From: Dictyobacter formicarum
GTDB lineage: Bacteria; Chloroflexota; Ktedonobacteria; Ktedonobacterales; Ktedonobacteraceae
Assembly: GCF_016587435.1 (NCBI RefSeq)
Contig: NZ_BNJJ01000029.1
Location: 37,475-101,474 of the forward strand
DNA length: 64,000 nucleotides
Reading direction: 5' to 3'
Program-made: the position numbers and the translations under genes
The notes under the pieces: model-generated
What the model saw: the letters and a program-made list of their open reading frames with translations, nothing else
Databases searched by the model: none
Told to the model about the DNA's origin: nothing
In this document: positions 54,662-62,167 of the stretch, piece after piece
Numbering within the stretch: the stretch's first letter is position 1
Layout of the letters: every line of letters starts with the position of its first letter

Positions 54662-55789
54662 ATGAGTAGAAAGATTTTTCCGGAGCCATTGCAGGATGGC
54701 ATAGGAGCGCGAACATATTACGTGCCTGGTTTAATCAAGCACTGGCTATATTTTCCTGTCCAAGTAGCCTGTATACTGGCCCTGCTGCTGCTGAGCGCAT
54801 GTTCTGCGCTAAACGGTAGCACCCAGCAAACAGACACACCGGCGGCCCAGAAGGTCAATGTTTTCGGTACGGCCGCTAACCATGTGCATGCTATGCTGGC
54901 GTTGCCCAACAATGTATTGCTGGTCGCGACACACTACGGTCTCTACCGCTCTGTTGATGCCGGCAAAAGCTGGTCTGGCCCCAATCAGGGCCTCAGCGAC
55001 ATGATGACCTCTTCGCTGACCAGCAGTCAGCTTAATCGCCAGCATGTCTATCTATTAGCAGAGCACTCTCTCAGCAGCCAGACGGGAGCTATTGGCCTGT
55101 ATGCCAGTTCGGATGGCGGGAATAGCTGGCAACTCGCCTCCAAAGCTAGCGATACCGGGAAGATGTACACTATTGTGGCGGGCAATCGTTCTGTCAATGA
55201 GCTCTATGCCTATGTGCCCACCAAAGGGGCTAATGGCTTTGTGGTCAGCCAGGATGGTGGCAAGCATTTTACCTCTCCTGGAGTTCTGCCCTTTGGTCGC
55301 ATTTTAGGTATACTGGCCTTGCCCAACCAACCTGGACAGGTGCTGGTATATAGTAACGATGGCGCGGCCCGCAGTAGCGATGGCGGTGCCCATTGGGAGA
55401 CGATCAAAGGCTTCAACTCTGCCGTGTATAACATGACTACCAGTGGTTCGCAGGCGCCTATTTATGCTTCTGGCGATCAGGGCATCCTGGTGTCTAAAGA
55501 TGGTGGAAAGAGTTTTTCCCTGGCCTATGCCGATGCACGTTATAGTGCCCTGACCGCCGTACCTGGACAGCCTGAGATGGTGTATGGTAAGACGGGTCGG
55601 ATGATCTACGAAAGTACGGATGGTGGCCATGCCTGGAAAGCCCTTCCACAAATTAAAGGCAATTTAGAGAATCTGGTGCCAGATCCACAATTGCCGTCTC
55701 GCCTCTTTTTGTCACTATCCTATCCGTGTGAAATCTATCAGTTTGATCAACAGAACGCAGCATGGACGTCATTGACCCCTAAGGCATAG
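54662..55789 (+). CDS. Lipoprotein beta-propeller with Asp-box (BNR) repeats
   Basis: A 375-residue exported protein. A hydrophobic stretch ends at the lipobox LSAC (Cys about 47), preceded by an unusually long N-terminal part. Six or more Asp-box repeats of the form S-x-D-x-G-x-x-W/F are evenly spaced (SVDAGKSW, SSDGGNSW, SQDGGKHF, SSDGGAHW, SKDGGKSF, STDGGHAW), forming a BNR/Ycf48-like propeller. No sialidase active-site residues are apparent, so a binding or assembly role is more likely than an enzyme. It is the second gene of the CopCD operon. Confidence 0.85.
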   Translation: MSRKIFPEPLQDGIGARTYYVPGLIKHWLYFPVQVACILALLLLSACSALNGSTQQTDTPAAQKVNVFGTAANHVHAMLALPNNVLLVATHYGLYRSVDAGKSWSGPNQGLSDMMTSSLTSSQLNRQHVYLLAEHSLSSQTGAIGLYASSDGGNSWQLASKASDTGKMYTIVAGNRSVNELYAYVPTKGANGFVVSQDGGKHFTSPGVLPFGRILGILALPNQPGQVLVYSNDGAARSSDGGAHWETIKGFNSAVYNMTTSGSQAPIYASGDQGILVSKDGGKSFSLAYADARYSALTAVPGQPEMVYGKTGRMIYESTDGGHAWKALPQIKGNLENLVPDPQLPSRLFLSLSYPCEIYQFDQQNAAWTSLTPKA

Positions 55790-55814
55790 AGAGGAATAGA
55801 GACCAGGTAAGGAC

Positions 55815-57038
55815 ATGTATAGATATACGTATCGCTTTCTAATTACTGTTATCTTGCTGGCTATCGCCAGTGTGGCTTTTAATACGCCAGCGGCTCATGC
55901 GGATGGGGGGGCTCCCAATCTGGCATACGTCGCTGGTGCCGCCGGTGGCGTGGGAGTCATTGATGTGGCGCAACAAAAGGTCACCAATACGATCAAAGTT
56001 GCGGGCGACCCCCACATGGTGGCTTTAAGCCAGGATGGGCGTTTCCTGTATGTGACGCAGCCTCAGCTTAATAAGGTGTCTATTATCGCCGCGAAGACGG
56101 GGGAGCAGGTTTGTTCAGCCCCCGTTCCCGGGGCTCCTACGCTGCTGGTTTTTGATCCTAACGTCAAATCATTGTATGCAGGCGGCCCTAATAGCTCAAC
56201 CATTACCGTGATAGATGCTGAGAAATGTACGATCAAGCGCAAGATTGAAACTGCTGGACCTGTCTATGGTCTGGCGTATGCGGCTGTGGGCTCTGCTGTT
56301 TCGGGAAAGAGCGGTGAGCAGTTGTGGGTTTCAAATGAGAAATCCCTATCCGTCTATGATGATGTTAGCGGCCAAAAGCTGACAAACGTCTCACTTCCGC
56401 AGGGGCCACGCTACCTCTCGATCCCCCCTGGCTTTACCGTCTATGCGACTACCTCTACCAACTCTATTGTCGCTGTCGATCTCGCCACACACAAAGTTTC
56501 CCCGCTACTTTCTGGTGGTACCTATGGTCCGATGGATTTTGATGAAACCACGGGCGAAGTTTACGTGCCTGATAGCGCGAACAACCAGCTGGTGGTATTG
56601 AATCCCGTTAATGCTGGCTTTACTATTCCGAAAGAGCCGAACCATGTCTTGAAATTAAATGTCGCGCCGCGCTCAATCGCGATTACTAATGATGGACAAT
56701 TGGGCTTCGTAGCTTTGAGTAATGGTAACGTGGCTATGTATGATATACCGGGCCGACAACTGGCCGCTACCATTCCGACCGGTGGAACGCCACAATTTAT
56801 CATTACTGGCCTTTATCCACCAAATTTTGGGACGACACCTGCGCAGGCCAGCTTATTCGATAAATTGGGAAATATTCTCGGTTATGTTATCGTCATTATC
56901 TTGTTGATTGTTCCCTTCATTCTGTTTCGTCGCTACACCAAAGTGCGTAGTGGGGCCACTACTAAGCAGCCTGTTGAGGGACAACCCGAGCAAAACCATG
57001 AAGAAAGCTCCCTTGCCCCGCCACCTGATGAGCGTTGA
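55815..57038 (+). CDS. Exported YVTN-type beta-propeller protein with C-terminal membrane anchor
   Basis: A 407-residue protein with an N-terminal signal peptide ending near AHADG and propeller repeats with the YVTN pattern (AYVAGAAGGVGVIDVA, LYVTQPQLNKVSII, GEVYVPDSANNQLVVL, and LGFVALSNGNVAMYDI). A C-terminal transmembrane segment at about 355-377 is followed by a short charged cytoplasmic tail. It lies 25 bp after the BNR gene. The pair of surface propellers behind CopCD suggests one cell-surface complex, possibly for copper handling; this is inference. Confidence 0.85.
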   Translation: MYRYTYRFLITVILLAIASVAFNTPAAHADGGAPNLAYVAGAAGGVGVIDVAQQKVTNTIKVAGDPHMVALSQDGRFLYVTQPQLNKVSIIAAKTGEQVCSAPVPGAPTLLVFDPNVKSLYAGGPNSSTITVIDAEKCTIKRKIETAGPVYGLAYAAVGSAVSGKSGEQLWVSNEKSLSVYDDVSGQKLTNVSLPQGPRYLSIPPGFTVYATTSTNSIVAVDLATHKVSPLLSGGTYGPMDFDETTGEVYVPDSANNQLVVLNPVNAGFTIPKEPNHVLKLNVAPRSIAITNDGQLGFVALSNGNVAMYDIPGRQLAATIPTGGTPQFIITGLYPPNFGTTPAQASLFDKLGNILGYVIVIILLIVPFILFRRYTKVRSGATTKQPVEGQPEQNHEESSLAPPPDER

Positions 57039-57065
57039 CCGTGTTGTCCACCATGATTGATGCTT

Positions 57066-57113
57066 ATGCTCACCCTGTAAAGAAACTACTACAAGGTGAG
57101 CATGTCTGTTTTA
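57066..57113 (+). terminator. Terminator after the propeller operon
   Basis: ATGCTCACC (57066-57074) pairs with GGTGAGCAT (57095-57103), extended by four inner pairs after one mismatch. A short TTTT follows. Confidence 0.65.
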
Positions 57114-57228
57114 CAAACAAGTCTGTCCTTCTACTTTCTTGTGTCGAAAGCATCTTCTGTTTAGAATACTTGTATAGAGTTTTGTTTTCAATTATTAGAA
57201 TATAGTGTATTGGACAGGGAGGACTGAC

Positions 57229-57978
57229 ATGCTTACAGCAGAGCAGCTGGCGTTTTATCATGAAAATGGTTATATTCTGGCCAAAGGCGTATTGTCGAAG
57301 GAAGAAGCCGCGGCCTATCGCCAGGAGTGTCATAATCTGGTTGAGCGTCTGTCGCGCGATCATGACATCGATGCTACCTGGGGCAGCGCCCGTAAGAATG
57401 CGACGGTAGCGACCAAAATCCTGCATTGCCATGATGTGCAATTTCAATCCGCAGCTTTCAGCCGCTTACTAGTAGATGAGCGTATCACCGGGATCGCAGC
57501 GGATATCATTGGTAGCCCAAACGTCCAGCTGCATCATAATAAGATGTTCGTGAAGCCGCCTGAAAAAGGTTCACCATTCCCTATGCACCAGGACCATCCT
57601 TTTTTTCCACATCAGAACCATAGTATGATTGCAGCGATCTTGCATTTTGATGATGCTCCGCTGGAAAAGGGCTGCGTGCGCGTCGTGCCTGGATCGCACA
57701 AGCTGGGTCCGGTGCCACACGAGGCCGAGGGTAGCTGGCACCTGCCCCTTGAGCAGTATCCTCTGGAATCTGCTCAGCCCTGTGCCGCCGAAGCCGGCGA
57801 CGTGCTGTTCTTCAGTTATCTGACGATTCATGGTTCGGGCGTCAATGTCAGCAATGAAGCTCGTACGACCCTGCTCATTCAGATGCGCGATCCGCAAGAT
57901 CCTCCTACGGTTGATACCCATAAGTCTCGTGGACAGGGTATGATGCTGCGCGGCATTGATCCCCTGGAGTCCCGCTAG
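57229..57978 (+). CDS. Phytanoyl-CoA dioxygenase (PhyH) family protein
   Basis: A 249-residue Fe(II)/2-oxoglutarate dioxygenase. The facial triad is seen as the HxD in FPMHQDHPFF and the distal His in IHGSGVNVS, with the 2-oxoglutarate-binding Arg likely in ARTTLLIQMRD. Substrates in this family vary widely and are not predicted. GGGAGG lies 6 nt before ATG 57229, shorter than the frame from 57205. An AraC regulator follows after 21 bp and may respond to the substrate. Confidence 0.9.
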   Translation: MLTAEQLAFYHENGYILAKGVLSKEEAAAYRQECHNLVERLSRDHDIDATWGSARKNATVATKILHCHDVQFQSAAFSRLLVDERITGIAADIIGSPNVQLHHNKMFVKPPEKGSPFPMHQDHPFFPHQNHSMIAAILHFDDAPLEKGCVRVVPGSHKLGPVPHEAEGSWHLPLEQYPLESAQPCAAEAGDVLFFSYLTIHGSGVNVSNEARTTLLIQMRDPQDPPTVDTHKSRGQGMMLRGIDPLESR

Positions 57979-57999
57979 CGTAGCAAAGGTTGTATTCTG

Positions 58000-58932
58000 G
58001 TGGAGATGCCCGTTCTGGTACCGCGCCAGCGTTTTATGGAACTGAATAATCTGGCCTTGTCTGTCCATCTGGGTAGCTTTGCTAGCGAGATGCTGGGCTG
58101 GGGATTCTTTGAGCCACGCTACTGGCGCAACTATCTCCATACACATTCATGCTTTGAGGTTTGCTATGCCTTTCAGGGTGAGGGACAGTTCCGCGTTGGA
58201 TCTGAGATGCATACCATCAATAGCGGCGACGTGTTTATTGCTCGTCCGGGTGTGAGCCATGAGATCATCTCTGCGGAAGAACGACCTCTGGGCATCTACT
58301 TCTGGACCTACACTTTGACTCCGAGCATGCAGGATGCCGCGGCGGCTGATGCTCCTGAAAAGAGTCAGGCATTGGATAGCTTGCTCACGACCTTTATGGC
58401 CTCGCCATGCGTCGTGAGCAACCGTACCTCTTCAATGTTGCGTACCCTGGAGTTATTGACCGAAGAAGTGGCTGGTCAGCATCCAGGCTATTCTCATATT
58501 ATCGAGGGGCTGGTGGCCAAGCTGTTAGTTGACACAGCCAGAGCGGCGGTGGATGAGGCAACCCTGGCTCGAGCCGAGCATCCTGTTTCGCGCCAGCCAG
58601 ATCAGGCGGTTGCCCAGGTGATTGAGCGCTATCTGCGCGATAATTACTGGCGCCCTATCTCTATCCGCGACCTGGCTGCCCAGGTCCATCTGAGTGAGCG
58701 CCATACCAGCCGCGTGTTCCAAAAAGTCATGGGCGAAACCATCATGTCATATCTGACAACACTGCGGCTGGATATTGCCGCCCAGCTCTTGCTCGATCAG
58801 CATCTGCCGGTCAAAGAGGTTGCGTTGACCGTTGGCTATCCCGATGTACGCTATTTTATTACCCTCTTTCGCCATCGCAGGGGATCAACGCCAGCCGTTT
58901 TTCGCCAGCATGGAGGTACGACTTTCCTCTAG
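58000..58932 (+). CDS. AraC family transcriptional regulator
   Basis: A 310-residue regulator. The N-terminal cupin-like ligand domain contains HTHSCFEVCYAFQGEG and INSGDVFIARPGVSHEI. The C-terminal AraC domain has two helix-turn-helix units, RDLAAQVHLSERHTSRVFQ and KEVALTVGYPDVRYFITLFR, followed by GSTPAVFRQH. The start is most likely GTG 58000 (AAAGG 10 nt upstream); the ATG at 58006 lies directly against GGTGGAG. It is probably co-transcribed with the PhyH gene, which it may control. Confidence 0.92.
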   Translation: MEMPVLVPRQRFMELNNLALSVHLGSFASEMLGWGFFEPRYWRNYLHTHSCFEVCYAFQGEGQFRVGSEMHTINSGDVFIARPGVSHEIISAEERPLGIYFWTYTLTPSMQDAAAADAPEKSQALDSLLTTFMASPCVVSNRTSSMLRTLELLTEEVAGQHPGYSHIIEGLVAKLLVDTARAAVDEATLARAEHPVSRQPDQAVAQVIERYLRDNYWRPISIRDLAAQVHLSERHTSRVFQKVMGETIMSYLTTLRLDIAAQLLLDQHLPVKEVALTVGYPDVRYFITLFRHRRGSTPAVFRQHGGTTFL

Positions 58933-58939
58933 ATCATCC

Positions 58940-60085
58940 CTAATGACGTGGAGTTGGTGGGGTGGGATTGGATTTTGGCTCCCCATTGTTGTTAGGTGTG
59001 CTATTACCATGATCATGGGCATTGCTACTGCTCCCAGTTCCCTCTTTCCCTGGATTACTGCTACTTCCATTTTTCTTGGATGCATCGTTGGTTGGCGGTG
59101 TAATCAAGGTTGTCTGTGCTAGCGTGTCATCTGGATTGAGCAGGCTGACGACGGCGGGGCGCTGTTTCCCATTCCAATCCACATTGAAGGTATACACTCC
59201 GTTTTTGAGTGTGCCAGTGGAAGATATCAATTGATTATTGATCAGCAGCTGTGCGCCTGGCTGAAAGTTATTTCCTGTAATGGTAATAGTTACCTGCGGA
59301 TGTGATGATGTTGAGATACTAATGGTTGCCTCTTTCACATAGATAACTTTCTCTCCCAGAAATTTTAGCTCTCCCGTTGTCGCGAGTTGTTCTGAGCTGC
59401 TGAGCATGGGAAGCAGATTGTGCAGGGTTGAGCTGGCTTGTGCTCGCAGGGCTGTCAACTCGCCATTCAGGCGTTTTCGATCCTTCCCATCCTGAATAGT
59501 ATCGATGATCTGAGACGCTAAACGTAGTTGTTGTTCCAGGCTGGCCAATTCATGATTATACGCTTTTTCTTGCGTCGGATTTGCGAGTGTCTTCAGGGTA
59601 TTGAGATGATCGCGCGCGCTTTGTTGGGCTTGCTCTGCCTTATCTAGCGGCGAGGGAATCAGTGCTTGCTGTGTATTTTGTACCAGGCTTTTTATGAAAT
59701 AAAGAGGATTGGCAGGCGTAGCCCCCTGGGCTGCCATAGCTATGGCTCCTGTTCCTAGCAGCAGACAAACGGACATGGTCGCTACTGCGATCTGCCTTCG
59801 TAGTGGATGGAGGAAAATGGTTTGCCACCAGGGCAGCGTGGCACATTTCTGTTGGATATTGATGGCATGTGCGCGGACGCGTGCTTCTAAGCGCTGCGCA
59901 AACTCGTTATCTACCTGCATCGTTGGTGTCGAGTGGAGGTATTGGGCAATCTCTAGTAAGTCATTGATCTCATCATCTTCTCTGGAGATTGCATGCGCAT
60001 GCAGTTCACCTGACATAGCCGCACCACGCCTGGCTTGAAGCTTTTCCTCCAATAGGTCGTTAAGGCGTTCTGGTTGCGATTTCAT
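58940..60085 (-). CDS. Membrane anti-sigma-like protein with DUF5667-type domain
   Basis: A 381-residue single-pass membrane protein. The cytoplasmic part (1-105) is helical and acidic, as in anti-sigma proteins. The transmembrane segment at about 108-126 (IAVATMSVCLLLGTGAIAMA) is followed by TPANPLYFIKSLVQNTQQAL, the DUF5667 pattern, a long helical region and an IPT/TIG-like beta domain (VTITGNNFQPGAQLLIN). The tail is Ser/Asn/Gly/Pro-rich and ends TPRH. The start ATGA overlaps the sigma-factor stop and AGGAGG is 7 nt upstream, so it is coupled to that gene and probably restrains it. Confidence 0.8.
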   Translation of the reverse strand: MKSQPERLNDLLEEKLQARRGAAMSGELHAHAISREDDEINDLLEIAQYLHSTPTMQVDNEFAQRLEARVRAHAINIQQKCATLPWWQTIFLHPLRRQIAVATMSVCLLLGTGAIAMAAQGATPANPLYFIKSLVQNTQQALIPSPLDKAEQAQQSARDHLNTLKTLANPTQEKAYNHELASLEQQLRLASQIIDTIQDGKDRKRLNGELTALRAQASSTLHNLLPMLSSSEQLATTGELKFLGEKVIYVKEATISISTSSHPQVTITITGNNFQPGAQLLINNQLISSTGTLKNGVYTFNVDWNGKQRPAVVSLLNPDDTLAQTTLITPPTNDASKKNGSSSNPGKEGTGSSSNAHDHGNSTPNNNGEPKSNPTPPTPRH

Positions 60086-60789
60086 TGTCTTACCTCCTGG
60101 TGTTGCCGCTTGCGACGAGATTGATCTTTTGTCTGTTTTGTTTTCTGCTGTGGATTGAGGACCCGTTGGAGGCTCTGCAATGCACGAAATTGGAGCGCTT
60201 TTACTGCATTTGCCTTTTTTCCAATCATTTTTGCCACCGTCGCCACATCATACCCCATGATCAGCCGACCTACAATCACCTGACGTTGCTCTTCGGTCAG
60301 AGTATTCATGGCTTGTACAACATTCCTCCATTCATCACGCAGCTCGGATAGGTGAACTGGATCTGCCTCCGGATGGTTGTCCGGTTGTGCGTAGTGCTCA
60401 CTATCGTAGTTATGCTTGTCTGTTTCCCAATTCATAGACGTCAGTGAAATGTGCACTGGCTGCTTTTCCCGCCCACGATAATAGCCAGCGACGGTTATAC
60501 GGCCGATCTGTAGTAACCAGGCAGCAAAACTGGCCTCATTATTGGCCCGCACCTGGTGAAGTCCCTCAATCATCTTTAAAAATACTTCAGATGTCAGGTC
60601 TTCTGCGAGTGACTTCTCGGGGACACGTGCTGCAATGTAGCCAAAGATGCCTGGAAGAAATTGGCGATACAATGCACTAATGGCTTCCCCATTACCATGT
60701 TTGGCCTGACTCAAAATCTGCTCAAACGCAGGCGGCCGTGACGCGCTGTCTGAGGTGGTCATGTCAGGAGATCGTGACCAGGAAAACAT
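60082..60789 (-). CDS. ECF-type RNA polymerase sigma factor
   Basis: A 235-residue sigma factor. Region 2 covers ISALYRQFLPGIFGYIAARV, SLAEDLTSEVFLKMIEGL and FAAWLLQIGRITVAGYYRGR, and region 4 covers LTEEQRQVIVGRL, VATVAKMIGKKANAVKALQFRALQSL. A Lys/Gln-rich basic tail ends the protein. AGGAGG lies 8 nt before ATG 60789. It is co-translated with the membrane anti-sigma-like protein. The divergent secreted-protein gene at 61358 is a candidate target because both that protein and the anti-sigma protein end in the same kind of tail. Confidence 0.92.
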   Translation of the reverse strand: MFSWSRSPDMTTSDSASRPPAFEQILSQAKHGNGEAISALYRQFLPGIFGYIAARVPEKSLAEDLTSEVFLKMIEGLHQVRANNEASFAAWLLQIGRITVAGYYRGREKQPVHISLTSMNWETDKHNYDSEHYAQPDNHPEADPVHLSELRDEWRNVVQAMNTLTEEQRQVIVGRLIMGYDVATVAKMIGKKANAVKALQFRALQSLQRVLNPQQKTKQTKDQSRRKRQHQEVRQ

Positions 60790-60957
60790 AAAATATTCCT
60801 CCTACCATAATGTAGGCTTATCCTTTAATATAGTTGTCTTTTTCTTTTTATAGTTACGGGTAAAACACTAGGACTTTAACAGGTCCTACCAGATTGGTTT
60901 ACCAATGCTTTTCCCTCAACACATTGCTAAAAAATGTGTATAGAACAAGAGAGGTAA

Positions 60958-61170
60958 ATGAGGAATTCTTTGTCAATAAAAAAATATGTTATTCAGGCCG
61001 TAACCAATGGCGGAAAAGGACAACTATATAAGCGAGAGATGCGAGCACAGATTGAAATATGCGCTTATAAAAGTAAAGAAGCCTTGTATTTTATGCATTA
61101 TTTACGACACAAGTGTTCGCAGGTGAGGTGTAAAGAAACATCTTTTAGTACTACAGCACCACTTACGTGA
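60958..61170 (+). CDS. Possible small basic protein (doubtful)
   Basis: A 70-codon frame starting MRNSLSIKKYVIQ, with AGAGG close to the ATG. It is basic in its first half, has no recognisable domain or membrane segment, and its end overlaps the left arm of the inverted repeat at 61143-61164. It might act as a leader frame whose translation affects the hairpins, or be chance. Kept only as a weak call. Confidence 0.2.
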   Translation: MRNSLSIKKYVIQAVTNGGKGQLYKREMRAQIEICAYKSKEALYFMHYLRHKCSQVRCKETSFSTTAPLT

Positions 61171-61303
61171 GAAAATTCACCGCGAAGTGGCCTGAGAGCT
61201 TGGGTGAGCAATCAGCACATGCCATAACGTCAATCGTCTTCCCAGGCCGTCTTACGAGCCAAGTGGCACTGTAGTATTAGAGAATACTATTTATTCTTTT
61301 TCT
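61143..61303 (+). promoter_or_regulatory. Candidate attenuator/riboswitch, or MITE
   Basis: Bases 61149-61164 pair with 61261-61276 (14 of 16), extendable with wobbles to 61143 and 61282. Inside, GGCCTG (61189-61194) pairs with CAGGCC (61243-61248), and CCACTT (61159-61164) can instead pair with AAGTGG at 61185-61190. The right arm overlaps a terminator TAGTATT-AGAG-AATACTA (61272-61289) with a T-rich tail to 61303. Outer stem and terminator exclude each other. TTAG flanks both sides (61145-61148, 61277-61280), so a 128-bp MITE is the alternative. Confidence 0.5.
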
Positions 61304-61357
61304 CTCATAAAAAAATCATCATCAATAGAGTATTTAGGTAAAAGGAGAAATTTTATT

Positions 61358-62011
61358 ATGGGTCTCGGAAGTATTATTACAGCGTCTCTCAAGGGAAAAA
61401 TTATTGCGACCGCGCTTGTTGGCGTTGCCTTAGTGGGTGGTGGTACTGCTGCAATGGCAGCTACCCCTGGCGGTCAGAGCTTCGTTAAAACGATTACCTC
61501 TAGCGTTAGCTCTGCGACTCCATCTTCACATAGCTCAAGTAATCAGGATGGCCATGGGGATAAGGTATCCGCGACTGCTCAGGCAACCGATCACTCGAAC
61601 GCTTGTCCCGGACTGGCGGATGCACAAAATATCGCAAAGGCATTCTCTTTAAGCACAGATAGCAAGAGCGCTACTATCAAGACTTTTTGCTCTTTGCACG
61701 ATGGAAGCTATAAAGGTTTAAACCATGCTCTTGGATATGGTGAGATCAATAATCTTCTCACATATGCTCAGTCGCTGGCGAAAAAAGGGAATGCAACACT
61801 AACCGATAGCAACATCGATTTTTATCTTGCAACTGCCCTGAAGAATTGTGGTTCATCTCCTATTGCGGTTTGCGTAAAAGCGAATGAGCCCGGAACACAG
61901 CATGGAAGCAGTGCCGACCACAATACCACTGGCACGACTAATAGCGGTAATGCTGGTAAGGGTAGTGGCACCAGTGCGAAACCAACGGCCACTCCAGCGC
62001 CTCGTCACTAG
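61358..62011 (+). CDS. Small secreted protein with Ser/Gly-rich tail
   Basis: A 217-residue exported protein of unknown function. The signal segment (about 13-35: GKIIATALVGVALVGGGTAA) ends at MAATPGG, then a Ser/Thr-rich linker is followed by a compact domain of about 100 residues with four cysteines (SNACPGL, IKTFCSL, LKNCGS, AVCVKA), probably two disulfides. The tail is rich in Gly, Ser, Thr and Asn and ends PTATPAPRH, much like the tail of the anti-sigma-like protein on the other side of the region. AAAGGAG lies about 11 nt before the ATG. An upstream hairpin switch may control it. Confidence 0.75.
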   Translation: MGLGSIITASLKGKIIATALVGVALVGGGTAAMAATPGGQSFVKTITSSVSSATPSSHSSSNQDGHGDKVSATAQATDHSNACPGLADAQNIAKAFSLSTDSKSATIKTFCSLHDGSYKGLNHALGYGEINNLLTYAQSLAKKGNATLTDSNIDFYLATALKNCGSSPIAVCVKANEPGTQHGSSADHNTTGTTNSGNAGKGSGTSAKPTATPAPRH

Positions 62012-62089
62012 TTCTTGCTTACAGGATCATCTGACTACGCTTTGAATACTGAATTCTATCTGATTACCATGCTGTAGCATCATAGCTTG

Positions 62090-62138
62090 CTCGATGCGGT
62101 CCATAAGCCGAACTGGCATAGGACCGCATCGAGTGTTT
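62090..62138 (+). terminator. Terminator after the secreted-protein gene
   Basis: Thirteen perfect pairs (62090-62102 with 62121-62133) with an 18-base loop that can itself fold (GCC/GGC), then TGTTTTC. Confidence 0.8.
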
Positions 62139-62167
62139 TCTCTGGTGTAACTTGCTTGTTTGCAGTT

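Larger units (their letters stand above)
60790..61357. other. Divergent region with inverted-repeat element and attenuator-like hairpins
   Basis: Contains the sigma operon promoter on the left (not resolved), a weak possible reading frame at 60958-61170, and an inverted-repeat element with an overlapping terminator (61143-61303) before the secreted-protein gene. Confidence 0.55.

Noticed and set aside
61189..61200. GGCCTGAGAGC resembles part of the TPP riboswitch core
   Set aside because: Only the CTGAGA-like word is shared; the second conserved arm of the TPP aptamer is missing, and the downstream gene is not a thiamine gene.
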